Shown piece after piece: positions 47,053 to 57,048 of a DNA stretch of 64,000 nucleotides (its first letter is position 1; every line of letters begins with the position of its first letter). Origin of the DNA: Plectosphaerella cucumerina. Lineage: Eukaryota > Ascomycota > Sordariomycetes > Glomerellales > Plectosphaerellaceae. Under the pieces are notes generated by a model, which saw only the letters and a list, made by a program, of their open reading frames with translations, was not told where the DNA came from and searched no databases. The stretch spans positions 6,200,001-6,264,000 of the forward strand of contig JAGPXD010000003.1 of assembly GCA_020746995.1 (NCBI GenBank). The letters run 5' to 3'. The position numbers and the translations under genes were made by a program.

Positions 47053-47131
47053 TTGGCTTCCTCGCCCTCCAAATGTATCTACTGAAAGTTAGAAGGACTA
47101 CCACACGTCCATACGTTCAGCGTGATGCGGC

Positions 47132-48352
47132 TTACAGCTTGCAATATGCGTGCATGGAAAGGTTGCACACCTGCTGCCTCACCTCTTTCACAAGCTGCAA
47201 AACTTCCTCCATCGGTTTTCCCTCGATTCTTGTCAAGGGTACCTTGGACATGGCCTCAACTGCATCGGTGATTGCTTTGTTCCACCCTAGCCCTGTTTTT
47301 ATATCCTGGTTGTCCCAGGGGTTTACGGGGAGCTGAATGACAGATTCGGTGACGTCTGCAAAGCCGACTGCCTCGAGTAGGCTAGTTGTTCTTCGATCTA
47401 TATCGAGTGGTAGTCCGGCCTTGCGCATTGCACGGTGCAGCGCATCGCTCCAGATGGTGAGAGCCGATTCGCGCATCGGAGAGCCGTTCTCGGCGAAGAA
47501 CTTCCACTCGATTTCTACGTGCTGTAAATGACCGTCGTCCTGGAGGAAGCTGCACTAATATTAGCTATTGCTAGTAGCACCAGAGGATACAAACCTAAAA
47601 GCCTTTTCGTATACGCCTTTCCAGTGGCGAACAGCCCCTAGCATAGACTGGATGTGTATCAGGTCGTATCCGTGCTGCAATGGCCAGCTGCCTTCAATGT
47701 CTCCTTGTGTGAATGAAACAGAGTATGGAATGCTATTAGTATTATTAGTGTCTCAGAAGCCACTATCGTCGAATGGCACACTGACAGCTGGGGCTGCATC
47801 AGCGACATATCAAGGCCATGCACAAGCGCGTGGTCTTCCAAGCTCTTCCAAAGCATGCTGCAACCTGATCAGCAATCAATGTAGCAATTAGAGCTGGAAA
47901 CATCTTACTCAGAAACCTGGATGGCCCATATCCCGGTTCCTGTGCCGAGATCGAGCACTCGCGGCTTCTTGGGCAGCTTGACGTCAAGAAGGTCTCCCCT
48001 GAATGACCTAATAACGCTATGTAGGTGATCTAACCGCGCCTGTTCATGCTACAAAAGTGAGAAGAGCCAGGAAACTGCCAGGATCCCAGCTCACATCATC
48101 GATTGGAAACATGTACCCTTGTTCGAGGAGGCTGTCCAGTCGGAGACTGTCCTTTTCCTGTTGCCCAGGGCTGTTTTCGGGCCATGCAGTAGGGTATAAA
48201 GCGGGCGAATACCGGATGGCAAGGTCGTTTGTAGACAAAGCTTTTTTCGTCGGAGCAATTCTTATGCCTTCAACGATCGTTTCTCCGGCGGCGGGAGATT
48301 TATCAAGCTCTGGCATGTCGGAGCATACCACGATGCAGTTTGTTTCGCTCAT
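47132..48352 (-). CDS. LaeA-like SAM-dependent methyltransferase
   Basis: Five exons (48352-48095, 48048-47909, 47857-47786, 47732-47595, 47549-47132) fit in phase to give 341 residues. SAM motif I is VLDLGTGTGIWAIQ at about residue 110. Later come GDIEGSWPL, HGYDLIHIQSMLGAVRHWK, a GGxL-equivalent (DDGHLQHVEIEW) and the family C-terminus DIDRRTTSLLEAVGF to LSMHAYCKL. An N-terminal YMFPIDD matches the usual Y.xPxD entry of the Methyltransf_23/TAM group. Relatives include LaeA and many secondary-metabolism methyltransferases; the substrate here is unknown. All introns have GT-AG ends. It is one of the few undamaged genes in the immune-type island. Confidence 0.88.
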
Positions 48353-49460
48353 CGTCGTAGGTGGGGACCCTGGCCTGCATTGCTTAGCGAAAACTGCGTT
48401 CGCTGAGGTATATGCTTTTGCCTACCTGCTTGACTGCACTTTGTCGCTGCGTAGTTTCAAAGAATGGTCTCAATATCTCAATATTGTTGTCGGTGCGGGC
48501 TTGCTCAGACTACAATTGAGGGGTTGCTATGCTTTAAGTTGAAGAGTACCGGCTAACCTCTGGAAGGGAAGGTTTATTCCACGTGCCAAATGCCGACTAG
48601 CCGCATCAAAACCGGCTAGCGCCGCTCTGGGCTCTTCACGTGACATGGCGGGTGATTGACAGTACACAGATAAGAGATAGCGCCGCGGGGCACGCTTCTG
48701 CACCCACTCTGACGGCAAGCATTTTCCCCCACTTGGAAGGTCGATACTGAAGAGGGCAGTAGGTTAGCTTAGGCTTGGCCCAGGATTGACTCGGGCCCTT
48801 GGCCTACCATCGTTTCCGTACCGTCAGCTCATCAAAGTCGGCGCTTGCCTGGGTTTGGAGTTGCGAACGACCTGGTCTCCGAGTCGACATGAGCTCAGCC
48901 CCATGAGGACAGTCGCAGAAGCACTCTAAACGACTTGGACGATGTGCCTGATTGCCAAGCCCATCAGCGAATGTCCATGTCCGCACAGCCGCCAACCACA
49001 GGAATCTCCCCGCCGCGCTGACAGAAGCTGAAATCTGCCTGCGATCCCTGGGGTGGCGGGCCGGTGTCACTTCCATACATCGCCTAGTAATCCTGCCGCG
49101 ACTTCGCCCCCTGCGGATCCGCGGGTCCGTGGCCTCCGTGGCCTCCCCCGCGCCCTGAGGCGTGCCCCCGACGCCGAGCCCTTCCGCAATATCATCCTCA
49201 ATGAGAGAGTGAGCAGAAGGCGTCAACGGCGGATATCGTCTCTAGGGCTGGCGCAACTCTCACGACATTGCTCGTAGAGGTTCAGGAGTGAAGCTCGGTT
49301 GAGCACCTGTTCAGGAAGGAAGCGCCGATTCCAGTGGTTGTCAGCATAGCGACGCGGACTGACTGGGGGCCTGGGCGAGCGCCGATGCCCCATCGCAGCG
49401 ACGACCGACAGTAGACCCCGACAACCAGGCTTTTGGCCACGAGATCTGCTCACGGCCGAC
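48353..49460. other. No recognisable gene
   Basis: Contains the promoter of the methyltransferase (minus strand) on its left. Frames on both strands around 48800-49280 are compositional and carry no motif. Confidence 0.35.
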
Positions 49461-50340
49461 CTTCCCGAAGCGAGATTATGGACATACGGATACGATGGGG
49501 ATGCAATCGAAGCACGGCCCGGCACGAACAAGAAGAACAATAAGAACAGTCTGTCGAAGCATGGTCAGGATCTGGCGACCACGCTTCGAAGAGAAATGGT
49601 AGACGAGGTAGGGGCCTAACACAAGCGAGGCAGGCTCCCGCCTGACCGGACAGAAGCCCATTATCTTTGTGGCGCACAGCCTCGGCGGCCTGGTCGTGAA
49701 GGATGTAGGAATACTGGCCCCTTCGTCGAGGCAGACGCTGACTTGTTCAGGCCCTTTGCCGGTCAGATGTCTTACCGCGACGAACAACGGCGATCATTTT
49801 CCTCGGCACGCCACACCGGGCCCGCTCAGCAGCAGAGTGGACGAGGATTGCGGCGAACATTGGAGCAGTCACGCCCCGAAGTCCGACCGCAGCGTCCGCC
49901 GGGACGGTAGTGCTGGATGCCCTGGTGGTTGATGGCGTACACAGGAAGTTCCTCGAGATTGCGACGCAACGGGACATCTCGGTTCATTCTTTCCAGGAAA
50001 GTCGCGGAACGGCGGGGATGAGGAGGGGCCGTGGAAAGGTACGTGAAGTATCCGCTTCGATTGGCACGAGCTGATATGTGGGATCCAGGTTGTCAATGCC
50101 TTCTCGGCCACTCTCGGCGTGCCGGGCGAAGGGGTGGAAAATTTTGATACAGGCCATCTGCAGATGGCGAGTTGCACCGGGAGAAGCGACGCCCGGTACG
50201 CGGCCATCCTGAGAGTCCTCGAGCGGTTTGCTCAGCAAGCTGTGGAGGGTGCTGTGGCCCATCGACAACCTACGCCAGCGCCGCCCGCCGGCGAATCTGC
50301 CGCTGCCGACAGAGACAGCAAGCCCCATGCCAGCTTTGCG
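49461..50340 (+). pseudogene. SesB-like alpha/beta-hydrolase domain of an NLR, frameshifted
   Basis: Pieces in order: LPEARLWTYGYDGDAIEA with NSLSKHGQDLATTLRREMV; in another frame KPIIFVAHSLGGLVVKD with the nucleophile-elbow serine (AHSLGG); then TPHRARSAAEWTRIAANIG and RDISVHSFQES; then, after a 50-nt intron (50040-50089), VVNAFSATLGVPGEGVEN and HLQMASCTGRSD. This is the lipase-like effector domain often placed at the N-terminus of fungal NLRs (SesB group), which may act on lipids during incompatibility. At least two frame breaks occur (near 49615 and 49710-49790). It runs into the PNP-UDP module within about 40 bp. Confidence 0.7.
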
Positions 50341-50375
50341 CGACCCTGTCAACCTTCCCCTGACGCGCCCTGCTT

Positions 50376-52057
50376 CCAGAGCCGACTTTCAGATTGCCGT
50401 CATCTGCGCGCTACCCATCGAGTCTGCCGCCGTCCTGGCCTGTTCGACCGCCGCTGGGATTAGCAGAGCCCACGCTACGGCAAGGTGGCCGGGGATCGCA
50501 ACACCTACTCGGCCGGTGCATTCGGCCGCCACAACGTCGTGCTTGTCCACATGCCCGGCATGGGGAAGTCGTCTGCGGCGGCCGCTGCGTCGAGCTGCCG
50601 CTTCAGCTACCCGAACATCAAACTCGCCCTTCTCGTTGGCGTTTGCGGTGTTCTGCCTACCTCTTCAGATGGAAAAGAGGATATATTCCTCGGCGACGTT
50701 ATTTTGAGCGAAGGCGTGATCCAGTACGACTTTGGACGACGACTTCCATCGGAATTTCAGCGCAAGAGTGCGGTGCTTGACGCGCTACCACGGCCAAACC
50801 CGGAGATTCGCGGGCTTCTGTCCAAGTTGAAGGGTGTTGAAGAGCGGGAGAAGCTCGTAGACAAGACGGCTGTCTATCTTGGCGACTTGCAGAGGCAGGA
50901 CAAGCTGAGCGCTGCGTATCCTGGGGTTCGGCATGATTCGCTCTTCAACGCGAAGTATCGGCATCTCCGAGATGGAAAGACGTGCGATGAATGCGGTTGC
51001 AGTCGGGGTCAAGCCATGCGCCGCCGTCGTGCGTTGGGCGTGCCGCAGCCGGCAATCCACTTTGGTCTGTTCGCATCTGGGGACACGGTGATGAGGTCGG
51101 GAGAGGACCGCGACTGCATCGTGACGCAGGAGCAAATCATTGCGTTTGAGATGGAGGCTGCCGGATTGTGGGAGGCGTTTCCGTGCGTGGTGGTCAAAGG
51201 CGCATGCGACTACGCGGACAGCCACAAGATGAAGGCGTCGCAGCGGTACGCGGCGGCAACGGCGGCGGCGTGCGCCAAGGCGTTTGTGGACCACTGGGAG
51301 GGTTCAGATGCAGGTGAGTGAGGGATATGACGGTGTGCTGGCTTCCTGCTAATCAAGTGCAAGGTTCGACGTTTCCAAGCTCAGGTGCCGGGACTGATAC
51401 TGGTCGGTCAGGAGAACTCTCGCATCGAGAAGTTGGCTGACATTTTCAGGTCGCCGCTTCGAAATCCCGTTCCTGAGGAACAAGAAGTTCGTTGGACGAG
51501 AGGACACGCTCGGGGAGCTGAGAGCCAGGCTATTCGATGACGACGGCCCTCAACGCCTTGCTCTAGTCGGGCTTGGGGGAGTGGGAAAAACACAGGTGGC
51601 GCTGCAGATTGCGTACTGGGTCAAGGAGCAGAAGCCAGACTGGTCCGTCTTCTGGTTGCCGGCGCTGAGCATGGCAGGTTTCGAGCAGACGTGTGCAGAT
51701 ATGGTCAGACGCCTGGGCCTCGAGGGTCCTGACAAGGAGGACCCGAAGTCAGCGCGATCGGGCCGCTGGCTTCTCATTGTCGACAACGCCGACGACATGA
51801 CGACGGTTTTCGGGGATCCAGACTCGGCCGGATTCCATCGCCACCTTCCAGAGAGTCCGCATGGGCGGGTTCTCTTCACGACGCGATCGACAGACGTGGC
51901 GCTGGCGGTCGCTGACGACAACGTGGAGCTGGGGGAGATGAGCAAGATGGATGCAGGTCGGGGCGCCCCCTCGTACTTAAGTCCGTCTCCCTCCGGTCAG
52001 TCGGCCGCCAATGTGGTTGCTTGGTCATGCGGCATCGTGGCGGAGGTAAAGGGTTAG
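50376..52057 (+). CDS. PNP-UDP / NB-ARC NLR protein, 5'-damaged and C-terminally short
   Basis: The nucleoside-phosphorylase-like domain starts DFQIAVICALPIESAAVLA, breaks frame, passes an in-frame TAG near 50460, then is open: GRHNVVLVHMPGMGKSSAA, LALLVGVCGV, GDVILSEGV, and FEMEAAGLWEAFPCVVVKG. Two introns (51314-51363; 51385-51449) and a 21-nt exon join it in phase to NB-ARC: FVGRED, P-loop GLGGVGKTQVAL, kinase-2 WLLIVDNADD and RNBS-B GRVLFTTRS. The usual family C-terminus (rest of NB-ARC, TPR or ankyrin repeats) is absent; after VELGEMSKMDA the reading ends in 35 unrelated residues. Known family role: STAND sensors in fungal allorecognition and immunity, with the PNP-UDP domain as effector. 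The start codon is not resolved. Confidence 0.75.
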
Positions 52058-52659
52058 AGGAGAGCTTGATAGACCATTTTGTACGTAAGGCGCATCGAGT
52101 CGATACAATATATAGAACTCAGCACCATCCCGCATCGTCTCAACCCAGCTCTTTGTCCCAAATCTTGCCCTGCTCGTCACTCCCCTCTCCCTTCGCCCCT
52201 CGACCCGGCCCTCATCCAGGACTCACCCGGGCAGGGACAAGAATACGGTCCTGTGTGTACTCGCAGGCCGCCTGACATGGCGTCTGCACGGATGGCTATG
52301 TATCTGAGCTCTCGGTCCGCAGAAGACTCGCATGCACCATCTAGTTATTGATGTGACAAATCGCCCAGCAGTCCCTCGCCGCCTTCAAGTGAATGCGACT
52401 GTCAGGAGGACCCAGCAGTGATGGGGAGACGCGGTCGAGAACAGGCGAATCAGCATGTGAAAAAGCGCATGAGGAGCGTGCTGGAGAAATGTCCGGACAA
52501 AAGCCGAGTTTACGACACCAGTCTTCGAGCCTGGGAGACGCAGCGAGCAGGTTTGCAGAACAGTGGCAATTTCAATTGTTCCATACGCGACATTACGTAA
52601 GCCATGTGCAACGCGCTATGCCGCAACCAGCGGGCGCACAGCTGCCCTCCGTTGCCAAT
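52058..52659. other. Junction after the truncated NLR
   Basis: No NB-ARC, TPR or ankyrin coding sequence continues here. This is the convergent 3' space between the NLR and the PLP gene; only short frames are seen. Confidence 0.35.
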
Positions 52660-55600
52660 TCACATCGCCCTACGCCGTTTCGCCGTCGCGGCGTCCTGGC
52701 AGCTATTCTTCCTCTTGCGGCAGCTCCTCCTCCCGAACACGGAATCAAGGCCCTGGAGCGCCACCAGCCTTTCCACACTGAAAGGCGACCTGCCAATGTC
52801 GCATGGCGCCGACGCGCCCTCCCGCAGAGCTATCTGGAGAGTGCCGCAGGTGTCTAACTCAACGACCTTTCGGAAGTTCCCCTCCCTGTCGAAGCACGCT
52901 GCATCACCGACCGCGGACACGGGCCTACCGTCCAGTATGATCTGCACCGACCGCTCCAACATCTGCGAGAACAGCTCGCGAAAGCCTGGCTCGGCCCTCC
53001 GTATGGTGCACAGAATCGAACCGGTACCGACGTATCGCCCTCCGCGGCGCTCCGGGAGCGAGTCCAGCTCGAAGTAGAAGAGAGACGCAATCATGCAGCG
53101 GCGCAGGTGGGCGATCGGCTCAGACAGCGACGGGTCGTCCCGCGCCTTCCTCCCCATCTCCGGCATGCACCGGGCGTTGTCCAGCATAGGCTCGTCGCCG
53201 TCAAAGTGCACGGTGAGGCGGTGGTAGCGCCGCTGCCTCTGCAGCACCTGCCTTACCTTCCTGTCGCCCATCTTCTCCCAGAAGAGCCTGCGCAGCCGCG
53301 GGACGGCGCCGTTCGCCCACGGGTCGCGCAAATCGTCGGTCGCCGCCGCGTTGCTCGGCCGGCTCTCGCCCGTCCCTATGGAGACGACGTCGTCTGGTTC
53401 GTCCAGGAGGGGGAACAGGGCCGCCACCTCGCAAAGCGCGGAGAGGGTCGGGTCGACGAGGGGCCCGGCGTCCTGGAATGAGCCGACGCCGCGGATGTGT
53501 TTCGGGGGGAAGAAGCTAGGGACATTAGCTTGGTGGCACAGTGTACGCTTGGCAGAAGAAGGGACGGCAGGGGCGTACACAGGAGCAGCGGATGCGGCTC
53601 TGCCTCTGCAGTCGTGTCAGCCCACATCACAGGACGGTTGGGCCGGCCGGCGGTCGACTCACACTTCCCACAACGGCACATTTCCGAGGCCCTCGCCCGG
53701 CCTCACCACGTGATCTGCTGCTCGTCAGCGTCAAGTCTCGCACGCCGGGGTTCTGCGCGACGTGGGACGGGCTTGGACGGTTACCTTGGCTGCGACGCCT
53801 CTCCCCGACGCCGTTGTAATTGGTGAAGATCCTCTCAAGGGGCTTCTTGTCGATCGTGGCCACTGGCAGCCCCACATAGGTGCCGGTGGAGCTCGCGTGG
53901 GAAACCTCGAGGATCCCCCTGTCGCGATACGCCACCCGGAGGGCCTCTTCTATGTTCAGGGGGGAGTACAGTCCGTCCGCGCAGAGCCATATCAGAAGGT
54001 CAATGAGCCGGCTCAGTTGCGGGACCGGGGCGAAACAGCTCAGTAGGCGCGCGAGACACTGCCTCGCGAACGCAGGGAGGAAAGGCACTCGGAAGCCGCG
54101 GCGGCGGTGGAACACGCGCTCCGCGAGCGTGCTGAACGTCCCGATGGCCCGGTCTATGGTCGCCCCGTTCAGGCAGATCTCGGCCGCGATCAAGCCTCCT
54201 GGGAACACGTCAGCCCGAGTCCGAGTCCGCGTCAGCGGCGCGTTTGGCAGGGACACCAACCGGAGCTGATGCCGAAGAAGACCTTGATGAAGCGGGTCAG
54301 TGGTATCGGCAAGCCGATGGAGTCGTGGATGCGCTTCAGGATTTCGAGGGACACGATGCCTCGCGCGCCGCCGCCGTCCAGGCAGAACATGACTACGCCG
54401 GCCGTCGGCGGGTGCCTTCGGACGATGGCCTCCTCGGCCAGCGAGGCGTCGCAGAGGTGACATCTGCCGTAGATGGTGGTCCAGGGGTCGTCGTCGGACG
54501 GGTGGCCGTAGTCCCAGACGCAGTCGTCGCAGTGGACGTGCTTGCACGGTAGGCCGTGGCGGGGAACGCACGACAGGCAGGACAGGCACGTGCGGGTGCT
54601 ACGGATTTGGAGCCAGTGGGGCCGGAACCTCTTGAGGAAGCGAAGATGGATCTCCGAGGCGGTGGCGGGCTGGTGAACGAGCTCGCTGAAGCACTCGACG
54701 AAGCGCGCCTTGACGAGACCGACGAGCACGCTCCGTGGCATGGTCATGCCGGGATCCCCGGCCACGGCCAAGGCCACGCCCGAGCAGGCATGGTTCACCG
54801 GGTCGCGGTACAGGCTCTCGAAGACGTCGCTGGGGTCGAAAACTAGGCCACGTCAGTCAGCGGTGGCCACTCACCTCCAGTCTCCGTCCCTCCTGGGCCT
54901 CTCGGCCTTTTCGGCCAGCTTACGGTGCGCATCGGGCGGATAGGCGTCCCGGAAAAGACTCGACCCAACCACGGGCGCCGCGAACTCGATCAGCTCGACC
55001 GGCGAGTTGGCAAGACCGAAAAAGTTGACCAAGTGGCTTTCTACATCCTTGGGCACTGGGCTACGGCATCTGGCGCCCCGGACGAAGTCGAACGGGGCAT
55101 CGGGCGCGGTTGCGAAATGGTCGCAGGCGACGTCCAGGAACGCGGCAAAGTGGGTGACGGAAAACAAGCACAGCGCATCCACCCTGCGCCGCCGCACCTC
55201 GTCCGAGAGACGCATAATGCGCTCCTTCAGCGCCCTGTGACGAGCGGCTGCGGACACGCGCCCCTGGGGCAAGAGGGCGACAACGTGGATCTGCGAAGCC
55301 AGGGCCGACGTGTTCCGTCCCGCCGCCCTCTCTACCATGCCCAGGAGGTCCGCCCTTGCCTTGTTCTCGCCCTGGGCGCCGTGGGGGATGGTGGAGCTCA
55401 CGATCACGATTTTCGGGCGGGCGCCCGTCACGAGGGTCCCGGGCTGGGGCTCTCGATTCGGCCACGTCGCGAGGTGCCGCGCGACAGCTTCCAGGCCTCC
55501 GAGGTCATCACAGAAGTAGCAAAAGACGTCGGCGAAGGGTTCAAGCAGGCGACTGTACAGTGCTTCCGAGTCCAGACTTCCTGCAGCCTGCTGCGCCGGA

Positions 55601-56250
55601 CGCACGACGGTCCGCCTTCTGACGTCCTGCTGGTCGGATGGCGGAGCCGCCTCAAAATCTCCATCATGGAGCCCCCCCTCGACTATCAACAGTGGTCTCT
55701 CATGGAAGCTGCTCTGCGCTGCAACATGCAGGTGGATGCCGGTCGACGGACCCGGCGAGCCCGGTGGCTGCCTTCTTCTCACGCCGAAGAGCTCTTGGAG
55801 CGCGGCCGTCTTGGCCCTGCCGCCAATTAGCGCGAACAGACTCGGTTTCTGGACATCTGGCTGCGAGGTCTGTTTCGCGATTAGGCGAGGCCGGTCGGAA
55901 ATGACGAGGTCGGTGATGCTCTCGTGGGAGCTGAGCGCCAGCCAGAAAGTCGGGCTACGAGGCTTCATGGCGACCATGCGCCGATGGGGAAGGGAGCAGG
56001 AGAAGATGCGGTGACGGGCCGGGCGTAGCGACTGATATAGGTCCAGGTCTGGGTCGCAATGGCTGCTTGGGCTCGGCTGGGCCTGAATGAAGGCCCTCGG
56101 CGCGATGACGTGGGACCAGATCAGGGACTTGCTTCTCTGCGTACACCGACTCAGTATGTAGGCACGGCCAGTCCCCGCCACCGCCATCGCCGCCGTCATG
56201 CTTGTAGAAGTCTCACGATCGCGAATCCCGTCCTGATCAGAATGAACCAC
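52660..56250 (-). CDS. RING-like plus patatin phospholipase protein (PLP), with one-base lesions
   Basis: The first part (54875-56250) holds the STAND/PLP N-terminal region (CLFSVTHFAAFLDVACDHF; ELIEFAAPVVGSSLF). Exon 54842-54261 has a RING-like Cys/His cluster (CLSCLSCVPRHGLPCKHVHC) and the patatin oxyanion motif DGGGARG. It ends at the nucleophile elbow GISSG, split by an intron to 54198. Then come LWLCADGLYSPLNIEEAL-type sequence, IFTNYNGVGERRRSQ, and after an intron GLGNVPLWE. The catalytic-Asp region FFPPKHIRGVGSFQDAGPL and VVSIGTGES follow, then a basic C-terminus. Two lesions: TTTT where TTT is expected at the 54842 acceptor, and a missing A near 53600 (gcagagcc) before ASAAP. The family is a fungal cytosolic phospholipase linked to NLR-type immunity. 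The N-terminal start is uncertain. Confidence 0.75.
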
Positions 56251-57048
56251 TGCCGCCCCGTCCGCCCCGTCTGCTCCCTGTGCTGCAAGCGCAGATCGTC
56301 TAAAAAGCGGCGGTCTGACCCGGACGACACCCTGGACCGGTTCATCTGCACCCGGGCGCGCTGTGGCGCCATCAAGGTCTTCCTAAGAGGTCTCCTGCGA
56401 CCGCTGGTGCCCGTCACCACTGCTGTTCCTCATCGTCAACGAAGCACTCCAGACGGCGAGGTAAGGAAGGTTGGGAGGGGCGGCGAGCCCAGTCGCGCGA
56501 GGGTGTTACTCGATCTCCCAGGCGACCGATTCTTTCTTCAAGACAACGTGCGGTTGTCGTGGAGCTGCGAAGAGAAGCTGGATGCGACTCGATTCAAGGC
56601 AGGAATGGCAGACACGGGCATAGCAGAGCTGGCAGACACGGGCATAGCAGAGCTGGCAGACACGTCCCAGCCAGGCGCGGATCCCGGCTCACCGGGGCCT
56701 CCGCCCGTAAGGCTCTGGACGAAGCCAACGTTGCATCGGTATCGCTTGCAGAGCCCGTAGTGAGTAGAAACTTTCATGAAGCCAAGGCTTACCGCAAGGG
56801 CCGGATTTTCGCGAGGATCGCGGGCTTCCGAGCCCATGCTTCTCGGTGCCGACGTGAGTTTGATGCCACGCACTGTATGCCCGCGTTGTCCTTGGGTAGG
56901 CCGAGCTTTGGGAAGGCTGGATGTGATGCCGCTCCAGGTCATACATCGAAGACATGGACTGGTCGTGAGCAGCAGAGCCACCCGATTGACCTTGCCACCG
57001 CTTGCGTGTTCCATCTTTTTCTTTCTGTACTCTTCCTGCCGCTCGCGT
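56251..57048. other. Intergenic with a small tandem repeat
   Basis: 5' side of the PLP gene and 3' side of the deaminase gene. Frames on both strands lack motifs. A 24-bp tandem repeat lies at 56607-56664. Confidence 0.35.
56607..56664. repeat. 24-bp tandem repeat, about 2.4 copies
   Basis: The unit ggcagacacgggcatagcag plus agct is repeated without mismatch. Confidence 0.8.

Noticed and set aside
54925..55830. 301-codon + strand frame opposite the PLP gene
   Set aside because: It is the antisense of a frame with clear PLP-family blocks; GC-rich antisense frames are common here.
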